Assembly: GCA_020047885.1 (NCBI GenBank)
Contig: JAIFNF010000120.1
Coordinates: forward strand, 1-30,710
From: Gammaproteobacteria bacterium
GTDB lineage: Bacteria; Pseudomonadota; Gammaproteobacteria; Competibacterales; Competibacteraceae
Direction of reading: 5' to 3'
DNA length: 30,710 nucleotides
In this document: in pieces, positions 20,175 through 27,942 of the stretch
How the letters are laid out: every line of letters starts with the position of its first letter
How positions within the stretch are numbered: position 1 is the first letter of the stretch
The notes under the pieces: generated by a model
The model's database searches: none
The model's input: only the letters and a program-made list of their open reading frames with translations
Told to the model about the DNA's origin: nothing
Program-made: the position numbers and the translations under genes

Positions 20175-20515
20175 AACTCCGGTTGAAGGTGGATCGTTCC
20201 GGTAGACATTGCCAGCAACGGAGCGATCAGTACCGCGTTAGCCTCACAACGGCGCAAAGCGATGGTCATCTGTTGATTGATGCGCACGGCCAAAGGGTCG
20301 CGACCCAACCCGCCCTGGTGCAGGACTTCGATGCAGGCACCTTCGACAAAGCCCATTTCCAGCAGGCCGCGTTCAATCTCAAAGTTATCACCGCTGATAG
20401 CCAGAATACGACCCACACCGCCTGGCCGCATGTGACCGAGGGGTTGGGTGAAAGCATGATCCACGGCCTGGCCCAATTCGAAGGCTTGGCGTTCCCGTTC
20501 AGAATGAGCGTTCAT
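20162..20515 (-). CDS. feoA: FeoA, SH3-like partner of FeoB
   Basis: A 117-residue protein. The core (about residues 33-110: VGRILAISG, LLEMGFVEGACIEVLHQGG, PLAVRINQQMTIALRRCEA) is the SH3-like FeoA domain, with the typical 'L..MGF..G..I.V' and 'P....I......ALR..EA' patterns. FeoA is a small cytoplasmic protein needed for FeoB activity. An N-terminal extension of about 30 residues exceeds the usual 75-85 residue length; the Met at residue 29 would give a standard-length protein, so the start at 20515 is uncertain. It is the first gene of the feo operon, overlapping feoB. Confidence 0.92.
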   Translation of the reverse strand: MNAHSERERQAFELGQAVDHAFTQPLGHMRPGGVGRILAISGDNFEIERGLLEMGFVEGACIEVLHQGGLGRDPLAVRINQQMTIALRRCEANAVLIAPLLAMSTGTIHLQPELCLS

Positions 20516-20613
20516 TTTCTGTGTGCTTTTTGCTGGATAAAAAGAAAGGGTGGTGAGTGGGGAAAAATTCCGGCGGTAGCGACCGCTTTTCCATACGGAA
20601 AGTAGTTTAAATC

Positions 20614-20632
20614 AAATAAAAATCATTCTCAA
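20614..20632 (-). promoter_or_regulatory. candidate Fur box upstream of feoA
   Basis: AAATAAAAATCATTCTCAA resembles the 19-bp Fur palindrome. The right half (AATCATTCTCA) is close to consensus and the left half is degenerate. It lies about 100 bases before feoA in an AT-rich patch, fitting iron repression of the feo operon. Confidence 0.55.
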
Positions 20633-20707
20633 CAAAAAATTAAATTAATGAATAATATAATTTTATTAAAAAATAAAAAACCGGATACCCTGCCAGCATA
20701 TCGAAGC

Positions 20708-20740
20708 GATCTGTGAAAATCTGCGTAATCTGCGGATAAC
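20708..20740. repeat. short dispersed-type repeat with 9-base period
   Basis: ATCTGTGAA, AATCTGCGT and AATCTGCGG follow one another, each carrying ATCTG at 9-base spacing, and end in ATAAC. I recognise this type of AATCTGCG-rich intergenic repeat from many unrelated bacterial genomes, but its function is unknown. Confidence 0.5.
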
Positions 20741-20897
20741 AATCCTTTCCAGGTTTGAAGAAGATCAAATAATGACGGTGTCGAATGTGTAATCATTTCA
20801 TCGCTCATCCGAGGACGGGCGACGGTTATCATACAATCTCACCCGTATTCCCGCCCGACCAAGATTCATTGCTCTATCACTTGTAAGGAAAGTAGGC

Positions 20898-22256
20898 ATG
20901 ATTCAGTCACCTCACGAAACTGATTTACTGGACACGCTGAATGGGCTTTCTCTAAACCGGCGCACATTCCTGATGCTGGGCGCTGCCAGCGCGGGTGCGC
21001 TACTGCTGCGCACTCCCGTTGCGCGAGCGGAGGATCCCAAGGTCAAAACGACCGCCCGTATTATCATCGCCGGCGGTGGTGCGGCGGGATTGACGGCAGC
21101 GTCCCAACTCGCTGCCCGACTCGACGGGGCAAAGATCACGCTCATCGACGCCCGCCAGGAGCATCTTTATCAACCGGGCTTCACGCTGATTGCAGCGGGC
21201 ATCAAACCGATGGCGTATTCGATTTCCACGACTGCTGAATATTTGCCGCCCGGTGTCGAGTGGGTGCAGGAACGTGTCATGGAATTCGATCCCGAGGGCA
21301 ACCGTGTCGTCACCGAGAGCGGCAAGGCGATGTCCTACGACTTGCTGATCGTGGCCACCGGATTGAAGCTTGATTACGACGCTATCGCCGGCATGGACGT
21401 AACCCGGATCGGCCAGAACGGGCTGGGCAGTGTCTATCACAGTCCCGCGGGCGCCTATGCGACCTGGCAGGCGCTGTCCGCCTTTGCCGACCGTGGCGGC
21501 GTGGGGGTGTTCTGTCGTCCGGCGACTGAGATGAAATGCTCGGGTGCGCCGCTCAAATATACCTTCATCAGCGATGATTACCTGCGCCGCCACGATAATC
21601 GCAGCAAAGCTGAACTCATCTACAATGCGCACAACAAGACCCTGTTCAGCGTCCCGATTGTCCATGAAAAAGCGCGAATGCTCTTTCATGATCGGGGCAT
21701 CAAAATTCAGTACGATCACATTCTGCAATCTATCGATATTAACCGGCGCATCGCGACTTTCAAAACCCTGGACGGCACTGAGGAGCTGAAATACGACTTT
21801 ATGAACGTCATTCCGCCGATGCGCGCCCCGGATGCCGTGCGTAACAGTCCATTGCGCTGGCAGACGGGATCGTTCGCCAGCGATGGCTGGATGGAGGTGA
21901 ACAAGGGCACGTTGCGCCACCTGCGCTATCCGAATGTCTTCGGGGTCGGCGACGTGGCCGGGGTGCCGAAAGGCAAGACCGCCGCCAGTGTGAAATGGCA
22001 GGTTCCGGTCGCGGTCGACCACCTCGTAGCGACGATTGCCGACGTCCAGTCGCAGGCCGTTTATAATGGCTACACGTCATGCCCGATGATTACGCGCCTC
22101 GGTCGGGCCATGCTGGTGGAATTCGATTACCAGGACAATTTGACGCCCTCATTTCCCGGCGTCATTGCCCCACTGGAAGAACTCTGGGTGAGCTGGGTGA
22201 TGAAAACGATGGCGCTGAAACCCACTTATCTGGCCATGCTGCGCGGCCGCGCCTGA
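20898..22256 (+). CDS. sqr: sulfide:quinone oxidoreductase with Tat-type signal
   Basis: A 452-residue FAD-dependent oxidoreductase that oxidises sulfide to polysulfide or sulfur and reduces the quinone pool. The N-terminus has a twin-arginine signal: LNRRTFLMLGA (R21, R22) then a hydrophobic stretch and VARAED as a probable cleavage site, so export is predicted. The FAD-binding motif is IIIAGGGAAGLTAA (56-68). Two conserved cysteines typical of SQR are visible, C214 in MKCSGAPLKYTF and C395 in YTSCPMITR; the C-terminal LVEFDY and amphipathic end (LWVSWVMKTMALKPTYLAML) fit membrane association. These motifs look closest to the mitochondrial-like type II SQRs. The next gene is a small membrane protein 13 bases downstream. 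A flavocytochrome c flavoprotein is less likely given the EFDY ending. Confidence 0.88.
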   Translation: MIQSPHETDLLDTLNGLSLNRRTFLMLGAASAGALLLRTPVARAEDPKVKTTARIIIAGGGAAGLTAASQLAARLDGAKITLIDARQEHLYQPGFTLIAAGIKPMAYSISTTAEYLPPGVEWVQERVMEFDPEGNRVVTESGKAMSYDLLIVATGLKLDYDAIAGMDVTRIGQNGLGSVYHSPAGAYATWQALSAFADRGGVGVFCRPATEMKCSGAPLKYTFISDDYLRRHDNRSKAELIYNAHNKTLFSVPIVHEKARMLFHDRGIKIQYDHILQSIDINRRIATFKTLDGTEELKYDFMNVIPPMRAPDAVRNSPLRWQTGSFASDGWMEVNKGTLRHLRYPNVFGVGDVAGVPKGKTAASVKWQVPVAVDHLVATIADVQSQAVYNGYTSCPMITRLGRAMLVEFDYQDNLTPSFPGVIAPLEELWVSWVMKTMALKPTYLAMLRGRA

Positions 22257-22269
22257 TCGGAGGACTGCA

Positions 22270-22629
22270 ATGAAAGACATGGATCCGATGATGTTTCTCG
22301 CGGTATTCCAGGAAATGCTGGGGCCGTTGCTGTGGGTGCTGATCGCCCTGACCGTGCTGGGTCTGGGCGCATTCGTTGTCGTGTTAGCGAAGGAGCGGCG
22401 TATTGTCAGTACGCGGCTCGTGCGGGCGGAATTGATGGGGCTGGTCGGCGGGGTGCTGTCCCTGGTACTGATGGCCAAAGTGTCGTCGTCGGGATTCACC
22501 GACGCCGGCGGACCGGCCGACTGGTTCCTGATCGCACTGGTATTCGGCACCGGACTGGTGGGCGTCACCATCCTGACCTACGCCGTGGCAGGCATCTACG
22601 CCCTGCTGAAACAACGTCCTGCTGCATAG
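22270..22629 (+). CDS. small three-helix membrane protein, possibly DUF5368, SQR-associated
   Basis: A 119-residue protein with three evident membrane helices: about residues 18-40 (GPLLWVLIALTVLGLGAFVV), 52-68 (ELMGLVGGVLSLVLMA) and 84-111 (DWFLIALVFGTGLVGVTILT). The start has a GGAGG ribosome site, and the gene follows sqr by 13 bases, so the two are co-transcribed. It resembles small proteins labelled DUF5368 that I associate with sqr genes in sulfur-oxidising proteobacteria; the label is from memory and moderately sure. It may anchor the exported SQR at the membrane or help pass electrons to quinone, which is inference. An 80-bp two-hairpin repeat follows its stop. Confidence 0.72.
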   Translation: MKDMDPMMFLAVFQEMLGPLLWVLIALTVLGLGAFVVVLAKERRIVSTRLVRAELMGLVGGVLSLVLMAKVSSSGFTDAGGPADWFLIALVFGTGLVGVTILTYAVAGIYALLKQRPAA

Positions 22630-22636
22630 ATGCAAC

Positions 22637-22717
22637 TTTTCCCGATGATTGCCGGACTCCCAAATTCCCCTCCTTGGCCAAGGAGGGGTGGCGCGAAGCG
22701 CCGGGGTGGTTCGGGAT
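22637..22717 (+). repeat. 80-bp two-hairpin repeat, copy A
   Basis: It contains a perfect 22-bp palindrome at 22667-22688 (CCCCTCCTTGG and its complement) and then GGCGC-GAA-GCGCC at 22690-22702. The ends read TCCCGATG and TTCGGGATG. A second copy lies at 24497-24576. It sits between converging genes, so it may act as a two-way terminator or mRNA-end structure. Confidence 0.88.
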
Positions 22718-22735
22718 GCCCACTGAGCGGCAGGC

Positions 22736-23737
22736 TTACTCCGGCACACACAGTTGACGACGCCAGACCGCCAGCAGGGTTCGCACGGTCAACCCGGCCA
22801 CGATAGCCGTGAGCAGCACCAATAGCCCTAATCCCAAGCCATTGAAGAACGGGTTAGCCAGGCGGGCACCCATGATCAGCGTGGCCAGTGTCAGCGCTGC
22901 CAATGGGAAGGAATAAGCCCAGGCGGAGATAAAAAACGGGGTTCGCAGGAAGCGCACCGCGTTACTGGCCAGCAGGAGCGCCAGAAACAGCGCGGTGTAG
23001 TAGAGGATGCGGGCAAATCCGTCAATCTGGTCGGTTATACCGGTGTAGGCGATGAAGCCGACCGAGGGCGGAGCCAGCAGGATGAACAGGGTCGGCGTCA
23101 GCCGCACCGGAAGCGGTTCGTGGAAAAAGATCCGGTACAACACGATGGTCATCAGCACCAGCCAGAACACCAGGCCAATACTGAAAAAGAACCAAGAGAT
23201 TTCCAGCGAGGCCAGGTGGATGCCGGCGACCGGCACGATAATGTTACCCACGACTGGAATGAACCAGGCGGGATTCGCGTGCTGGATGGTGTAGTGGGTA
23301 TGGTGCATCCAACTGTTGAAGATGCTCAGGGTGAGGCTCAGATGCAGGATTGCCCCCCCAATCCACAACAGCCGTGCGATCTCCGGCGCGGATTCGAGAT
23401 AAGCGATGGCCAGCAGGAGCATGGAAATCGAGAGGGTCGGGAAAAAATTGATGCGGATGGGATGGCGCATCTCCTGCCAAATCGCCTGGGGATGGCGTAG
23501 CGCCTTGAGGCCATAGATCAGCAACAGCAGGATAAACAATGCGCTGGTCGCGCCGCGCAGTGCTTCGCCCACTAGCGCGGGCATTCCCAATACGGCATGG
23601 GCTTTGAGCCAGACCAAGGTGAGGCCAGCCGTGCCCATGATGGTGGAGAACATCGCAACGGGAAAGTGTTCGAGCCGTTGCCCAGGGATTTCTAAAGCGG
23701 CGGGGATCGCCGTTGATGATGGAGTCGATGTATTCAT
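22736..23737 (-). CDS. SLAC1/TehA-type (TDT family) membrane transporter
   Basis: A 333-residue polytopic membrane protein with about ten predicted helices and the pattern of the tellurite-resistance/dicarboxylate transporter (TDT) superfamily: FPVAMFSTIMGTAGLTLVW near the N-terminus, NSWMHHTHY and NPAWFIPVVGNIIVPVAG in the middle, and APPSVGFIAY. Members include TehA, plant SLAC1 anion channels, malate transporters and fungal sulfite exporters. Facing an sqr operon, export of sulfite or another sulfur anion is an attractive inference, but the substrate cannot be read from sequence. The start at 23737 has only a weak upstream site. The stop lies about 18 bases from the two-hairpin repeat. Confidence 0.85.
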   Translation of the reverse strand: MNTSTPSSTAIPAALEIPGQRLEHFPVAMFSTIMGTAGLTLVWLKAHAVLGMPALVGEALRGATSALFILLLLIYGLKALRHPQAIWQEMRHPIRINFFPTLSISMLLLAIAYLESAPEIARLLWIGGAILHLSLTLSIFNSWMHHTHYTIQHANPAWFIPVVGNIIVPVAGIHLASLEISWFFFSIGLVFWLVLMTIVLYRIFFHEPLPVRLTPTLFILLAPPSVGFIAYTGITDQIDGFARILYYTALFLALLLASNAVRFLRTPFFISAWAYSFPLAALTLATLIMGARLANPFFNGLGLGLLVLLTAIVAGLTVRTLLAVWRRQLCVPE

Positions 23738-24197
23738 TACGAAAGGTCTTGTGCCAACTAATAGTCTGAGTTTCGGTGGGCAGGATATGCCTATCCTTTA
23801 GGGGCGTTGCAAGGTGATTATATTAGCGTTCGCTTATTTTCATCAAAATGAGATTCATCAAAGAGTGGAATTTAAAAAGGGTCGCTGTTCGCTCCCTCCT
23901 GAGTTAGAGCACTGGTTCAGTCTAGTTTTGCATAAATATTTTTATTTATCATCTAGTTGCTGATAAATTGTGTGCACCTTCATTGGTCATGGAGTCCAGC
24001 CGTTATGCTGGTTATGCGGAGGTCATCCCATTTTATAACGGGTAAAATATTCAAATCAATCCATCAATATATTGATATTTAATAATATTTATACTGAATT
24101 AGACTGAACCAGTACCAAGCGGCTTAACTGTGTCGAATAACCAAAGTGGCTGTACGAGAACCGGGGGAACGTATGCGTTCCTTCAATCACATATACT
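23738..24197. other. AT-rich intergenic region upstream of the TDT transporter
   Basis: About 460 bases without a gene. It contains the 203-bp MITE-like element (23911-24113) and a small hairpin GGAACG-TATG-CGTTCC near 24170. The transporter promoter should lie in 23738-23860, but no convincing hexamer pair stands out. Confidence 0.6.
23911..24113. mobile_element. 203-bp MITE-like element with 14-bp perfect terminal inverted repeats
   Basis: ACTGGTTCAGTCTA (23911-23924) and its exact reverse complement (24100-24113) bound an AT-rich, non-coding 203-bp segment. The symmetry extends inward with mismatches to about 41 bases; both ends share ATAAATATT. No coding capacity was seen. No clear target duplication was found at the flanks (GAGC left, ACCA right). 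It resembles a miniature inverted-repeat element or the two ends of a decayed insertion sequence. Confidence 0.7.
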
Positions 24198-24482
24198 TCA
24201 CTCCACCATAACCTGTGATTCCTCAAAGGTCTGAAAATTGAGGGTCAGCAGCATATCCAGTTTTTTCTTATAAGTGGTATGGGTCTGGGTTAGGCCGTCA
24301 AAAATGGCTTGCTTGAAGTCGGTGAAATTTGCGTAATATTTCGAGTACAAACCGGTTTTCTTAACGAACTTCCACACGCGCTCAATCAGATTCAAGTTGG
24401 GCAAGTAGGGAGGCAAGTACCGGAGTTCGATCTGGAGCGCGGCGGTTAACTCCGCGAGGATCTGACATTTTTGGTAGCGGGC
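24198..24482 (-). pseudogene. IS630-family transposase, C-terminal remnant
   Basis: The frame encodes ARYQKCQILAELTAALQIEL followed by RYLPPYLPNLNLIERVWKFV and about 60 more residues to a TGA. This is the end of an IS630/Tc1-type DDE transposase: the PPYLPNLNLIERVW box carries the last catalytic Glu. The preceding block normally reads DNARYQ; here it reads TSARYQ, and family sequence stops at about 24482, so the Asp of that block and all upstream parts are lost. About 14 bases further on the two-hairpin repeat copy B begins. The remnant is clearly inactive. No matching terminal repeat of the insertion sequence was identified. Confidence 0.85.
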
Positions 24483-24496
24483 TGAAGTATACAGCC

Positions 24497-24576
24497 TTTC
24501 CCGATGATCACCGGATTTCCAGATTCCCCTCCTTGGCTAAGGAGGTGTGGCGCGAAGCGACGGGGTGGTTCGGGAG
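24497..24576 (+). repeat. 80-bp two-hairpin repeat, copy B
   Basis: It matches copy A (22637-22717) nearly throughout, with scattered substitutions (for example GGCTAAGGAGGTG for GGCCAAGGAGGGG), so its hairpins are weaker. It lies between the IS630 remnant and ubiD, ending about 45 bases before the ubiD start. An open frame through it extends ubiD upstream but encodes only repeat. Confidence 0.88.
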
Positions 24577-24620
24577 GTCAGCTACCCATATTGAAAGACG
24601 ATACAATAGGAACACTCTCC

Positions 24621-26084
24621 ATGCACTATCAGGACTTGCGGGATTTCATTGCTCAACTGGAGCGATTGGGCGAATTGAAGCGCGTCCAGATCCCCGTTGA
24701 TCCGCATCTGGAAATGACCGAGATTTGCGACCGGGTACTGCGGGCGGGTGGCCCGGCGATCCTGTTTGAACATCCCAAAGGCCACACTATTCCGGTGCTG
24801 GCCAATCTGTTCGGGACGCCGCGCCGGGTCGCGCTCGGCATGGGCGCAGACGATGTAACCGCGTTGCGCGAAGTCGGTAAATTATTGGCATTTCTCAAGG
24901 AACCGGATCCGCCCAAGGGGATGCGCGATGCCTGGGAGAAGTGGCCGATCTTCAAAAAAGTGCTGGACATGGCCCCGAAGAAGGTCAGTCGCCCCCCCTG
25001 TCAGGAGCGGGTGATCGAGGGATCGGACGTCGATCTGGCGCAGTTGCCGGTGCAGCATTGCTGGCCGGGGGACGCCGCCCGTTTGATCACCTGGGGACTG
25101 GTGGTCACGCAGGGACCGCTCAAGACCCGGCAAAATCTCGGCATCTACCGCCAGCAGGTCATCGGGCGAAACAAGGTCATCATGCGCTGGCTGGCGCATC
25201 GCGGCGGGGCGCTGGATTTCCGCGACTGGCAGCAGGCGCGACCCGGTGAACCGTTTCCCATTAGCGTTGCATTGGGAGCCGATCCCGCCACCATTCTCGC
25301 CGCCGTCACTCCGGTGCCGGATACGCTGTCGGAATACGCATTCGCTGGCCTGTTGCGCGGTTCCCGGACGGAACTGGCGCAATGCCGGGGCAATGAGTTG
25401 CAGGTTCCGGCGTCCGCTGAATTCGTGCTGGAAGGCCATATCGCGCCGGGGGAAACGGCGCTGGAAGGTCCGTTCGGCGACCATACCGGCTACTACAATG
25501 AAGTAGACCGCTTCCCGGTGTTCACCATCGACCGCATCACTCACCGCGAAAATCCGATTTATCACAGCACCTACACTGGTCGTCCGCCGGATGAACCGGC
25601 GATTCTTGGCGTGGCGCTAAACGAAGTATTCGTGCCGATCCTGCAAAAGCAGTTTCCCGAAATCATCGATTTCTACCTGCCGCCGGAGGGCTGCTCCTAC
25701 CGGCTGGCGGTGGTGTCCATGCGCAAGCAGTATCCCGGCCACGCCAAGCGGGTCATGCTGGGCGTCTGGTCCTTTCTGCGCCAGTTCATGTACACCAAGT
25801 TCGTCATTGTGGTCGACGAGGACGTGAACACCCGTGACTGGAAGGATGTGATCTGGGCGATGACCACCCGCATGGACCCGGTGCGGGATACGGTGATGAT
25901 CGAGAATACGCCAATTGATTATCTGGACTTCGCCTCGCCGGTGTCGGGACTCGGTTCTAAAATGGGCTTCGACGCGACTAATAAATGGCCGGGTGAGACG
26001 ACGCGTGAATGGGGTCGCCCGATTGCCATGAGTGCCGAAGTCAAACAGCGGATAGATACATTGTGGGAGCAATTGGGTTTGTAA
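24621..26084 (+). CDS. ubiD: UbiD, 3-octaprenyl-4-hydroxybenzoate decarboxylase
   Basis: A 487-residue prenylated-FMN-dependent decarboxylase that removes the carboxyl group of polyprenyl-4-hydroxybenzoate in ubiquinone synthesis. I start it at the ATG at 24621 ([20 protein letters not shown]), which matches the usual N-terminus; the frame is open to 24504, but that part is the two-hairpin repeat. Family segments visible are [64 protein letters not shown] and the C-terminal [13 protein letters not shown]. Length is near the E. coli 497. An iron-sulfur flavoprotein reductase gene follows after 69 bases. In E. coli, ubiD is followed by the flavin reductase fre, so a flavin-supply link is possible. 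Assignment is strong. Confidence 0.96.
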   Translation: MHYQDLRDFIAQLERLGELKRVQIPVDPHLEMTEICDRVLRAGGPAILFEHPKGHTIPVLANLFGTPRRVALGMGADDVTALREVGKLLAFLKEPDPPKGMRDAWEKWPIFKKVLDMAPKKVSRPPCQERVIEGSDVDLAQLPVQHCWPGDAARLITWGLVVTQGPLKTRQNLGIYRQQVIGRNKVIMRWLAHRGGALDFRDWQQARPGEPFPISVALGADPATILAAVTPVPDTLSEYAFAGLLRGSRTELAQCRGNELQVPASAEFVLEGHIAPGETALEGPFGDHTGYYNEVDRFPVFTIDRITHRENPIYHSTYTGRPPDEPAILGVALNEVFVPILQKQFPEIIDFYLPPEGCSYRLAVVSMRKQYPGHAKRVMLGVWSFLRQFMYTKFVIVVDEDVNTRDWKDVIWAMTTRMDPVRDTVMIENTPIDYLDFASPVSGLGSKMGFDATNKWPGETTREWGRPIAMSAEVKQRIDTLWEQLGL

Positions 26085-26153
26085 TTGCGACGAACCCCTG
26101 CCGGGAATCGGCTTCTAATCGGCTCGTCTCCATTTTGTCAGAGAGTTCCAACC

Positions 26154-27170
26154 ATGCCTTATCACGTCACGATCCAGCCGAGCGGTCACACCTTCCCGGT
26201 TGAGGACACTGAATCGGTGCTGGACGCCGCCCTGCGCGAAAAGGGCAGCATTCTGCCTTATGGCTGCCGCAACGGCACCTGCGGCTCCTGCATGGGCAAG
26301 CTTTTGTCCGGCGAAGTGGCTTATCCGGAGGGTCGTCCCGCCGGATTGAGCGAGCGCGAACAGGCGGAAGGCAAAGCGTTGCTCTGTCAGGCGCGGCCGT
26401 GTTCAGACCTGGTCATTGAAGCGCGGGAGGTCAAGACCAGCGGCGATATCGTGGTCAAAACCCTGCCCTGTCGGGTGGAAAAGCGGGAACTGCTGGCTCC
26501 GGATGTCATGCGGCTGTATTTGAAGTTGCCGAATATCGAGCGACTGCAATTCCTGGCCGGGCAATATGTAGACGTGCTACTGGCGGATGGGCGGCGACGT
26601 GGCTTTTCGCTGGCCAATCCTCCTCATGCCGACGATCTGCTGGAACTGCATATCCGCCAGGTGCCGGGGGGCTTTTTCACCGGATTTGTCTTCGAGCGGA
26701 TGAAGGACAAAGCGTTGTTGCGCTTTCAGGGACCGCTGGGCACCTTCTTTCTGCGTGAAGACTCGCCGCGTCCGGTCATTTTAATCGGCGGCGGCACCGG
26801 CTTTGCGCCGTTGAAGGGGATGATGGAACACGCCTTCCATAGCGGATGGAACCGGCCCTTGCATCTGTACTGGGGGGCACGGGCGAAAGTGGATTTGTAC
26901 CTGGACGAATTGCCGCGCCGCTGGGTGGAAGAGCATCCCAATTTCCGCTATACGCCGGTCTTGTCGGAACCACGCCCGGAAGATCACTGGCAAGAACGCA
27001 CCGGCTGGGTGCATGAAGCGGTTGCCGCGGATTATCCCGACCTCAGCGGCCACGAGGTCTACATAAGCGGCCCACCGCCGATGATCGAAGCCGCTAAGCG
27101 GGTATTTGCCGAGCAGGGATTGCCGACCGGGCAACTGTTCTACGATTCTTTCGAGTTTTCAGCCGGGTAA
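26154..27170 (+). CDS. 2Fe-2S ferredoxin/FAD/NAD(P)H reductase (CDP-6-deoxy-delta-3,4-glucoseen reductase-like)
   Basis: A 338-residue three-domain electron-transfer protein. Residues 1-90 form a plant-type ferredoxin domain with C38, C43, C46 and C78 (YGCRNGTCGSC then LLCQARP). Next is an FAD-binding barrel with RGFSLANPP, then a nucleotide-binding domain with IGGGTGFAPLKGM and YISGPPPM, ending EQGLPTGQLFYDSFEF. I start it at 26154 because MPYHVTIQPSG is the ferredoxin beginning; the frame is open back to 26085. The class is often annotated as AscD-like deoxysugar reductase, but no deoxysugar genes are here. Its position after ubiD suggests supplying reducing power to flavin chemistry or quinone hydroxylation. 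The domains are certain; the physiological partner is unknown. Confidence 0.9.
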   Translation: MPYHVTIQPSGHTFPVEDTESVLDAALREKGSILPYGCRNGTCGSCMGKLLSGEVAYPEGRPAGLSEREQAEGKALLCQARPCSDLVIEAREVKTSGDIVVKTLPCRVEKRELLAPDVMRLYLKLPNIERLQFLAGQYVDVLLADGRRRGFSLANPPHADDLLELHIRQVPGGFFTGFVFERMKDKALLRFQGPLGTFFLREDSPRPVILIGGGTGFAPLKGMMEHAFHSGWNRPLHLYWGARAKVDLYLDELPRRWVEEHPNFRYTPVLSEPRPEDHWQERTGWVHEAVAADYPDLSGHEVYISGPPPMIEAAKRVFAEQGLPTGQLFYDSFEFSAG

Positions 27171-27274
27171 GGCAGCTCCGGGCGGAGGGGTGTTGCTGGA
27201 GCGGTTACGGTTGGCGCATGGCTGGCGGGAGATTGACAAAGCTCTCGGGGAACGGCCGATTCGTTGAAACCCGC

Positions 27275-27847
27275 TCACTGGAAGAAATCAACCTTGGCGT
27301 AAATCTCCGCCAGCGGCAGCTCGCAGTCAATCGCGGGTAATCGCACCACGCTGTCCAGACCCTGGCTTTCCGTCAGTACCCAATGCTGATCCGGTTGTCG
27401 CCGATAGCATTCGACCTGCGGACCATCCTGAGCAATCAGCACATATTCCATCAATGACTCCAGACCACGGTACTGTGCAAACTTCCGGCCCCGGTCGTAA
27501 GCTTCCGTGGAAGCCGACAGCACTTCGATAATAAGGGTCGGATTCAACAAGGTATCCAGATGCGTGTCTTCAAACCGGGCCGGACCGCAGACGACGACCA
27601 CATCCGGGTAGGTATATAACCCCGTCGGACTCACCTTGACGCGCATATCATTGGCGTAGACTTTACAGGGACGCTTTTTGAGGTGCTGGCGGATTTCCCC
27701 CAACGTATTGGCCACAATCAGGTTATGTGCTTCGCTAGCGCCACTCATCGCAAACATTTCCCCGTCAAAATACTGGCTCTTGAATTCAGCCTGGCGCTCG
27801 ATCTCCAGATAGTCTTCGGGACTCAGATAGGGCTTGGGTTGTAACAC
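27275..27847 (-). CDS. Uma2-family (DUF820) putative endonuclease
   Basis: About 190 residues of the Uma2/DUF820 family, a restriction-endonuclease-like fold common in cyanobacteria and environmental proteobacteria. Visible features are LSPEDYLEIER, EFKSQYFDGEMFAMSG (with the conserved E and D), AHNLIVANTLGEIRQHL, and the PD-(D/E)XK-like core TYPDVVVVCG then LIIEVLSAST (D and E, with the usual distal K not obvious) and DRGRKFAQYRGLESLMEYVL. I prefer the GTG at 27847, which has GGGGAG seven bases upstream, over a TTG at 27865. The gene stands alone. No cellular function is established for most members; involvement with mobile DNA is speculation. Confidence 0.88.
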   Translation of the reverse strand: MLQPKPYLSPEDYLEIERQAEFKSQYFDGEMFAMSGASEAHNLIVANTLGEIRQHLKKRPCKVYANDMRVKVSPTGLYTYPDVVVVCGPARFEDTHLDTLLNPTLIIEVLSASTEAYDRGRKFAQYRGLESLMEYVLIAQDGPQVECYRRQPDQHWVLTESQGLDSVVRLPAIDCELPLAEIYAKVDFFQ

Positions 27848-27942
27848 GTTGAATCTCCCCGTCAATGATCACTCAAAAATGATTATGCCATGAACCCATC
27901 GAGGTGTGCCGAGCGAGTCGCCTGCGGTGCTGAAGTTGACCG

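Larger units (their letters stand above)
20516..20897. other. divergent intergenic region between feoA and the sulfide:quinone oxidoreductase gene
   Basis: About 380 bases, AT-rich in the middle (20610-20690). It holds a Fur-like box (20614-20632), an AT-rich stretch with short inverted repeats (20645-20680), and a 9-base-periodic repeat (20708-20740). A 67-residue minus-strand frame here reads through the repeat and is not a credible gene. The SQR ribosome site (AAGGAAAGT) is at the right end. Confidence 0.6.

Noticed and set aside
20629..20832. 67-residue minus-strand frame containing SADYADFHRSL
   Set aside because: The protein-like stretch is translation of the 9-base-periodic repeat; the rest is AT-rich intergenic DNA.
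24504..24620. N-terminal extension of UbiD
   Set aside because: The 39 extra residues are translation of the two-hairpin repeat; the family N-terminus begins at the ATG at 24621.
26085..26153. N-terminal extension of the ferredoxin reductase
   Set aside because: It begins right after the ubiD stop without a ribosome site. MPYHVTIQPSG at 26154 is the normal start of the ferredoxin domain.
27190..27267. 25-residue plus-strand frame with GTG start after the reductase gene (VLLERLRLAHGWREID)
   Set aside because: Helical-looking, but too short and the apparent ribosome site is too close to the GTG. It may be a decayed gene end, but no family was recognised.
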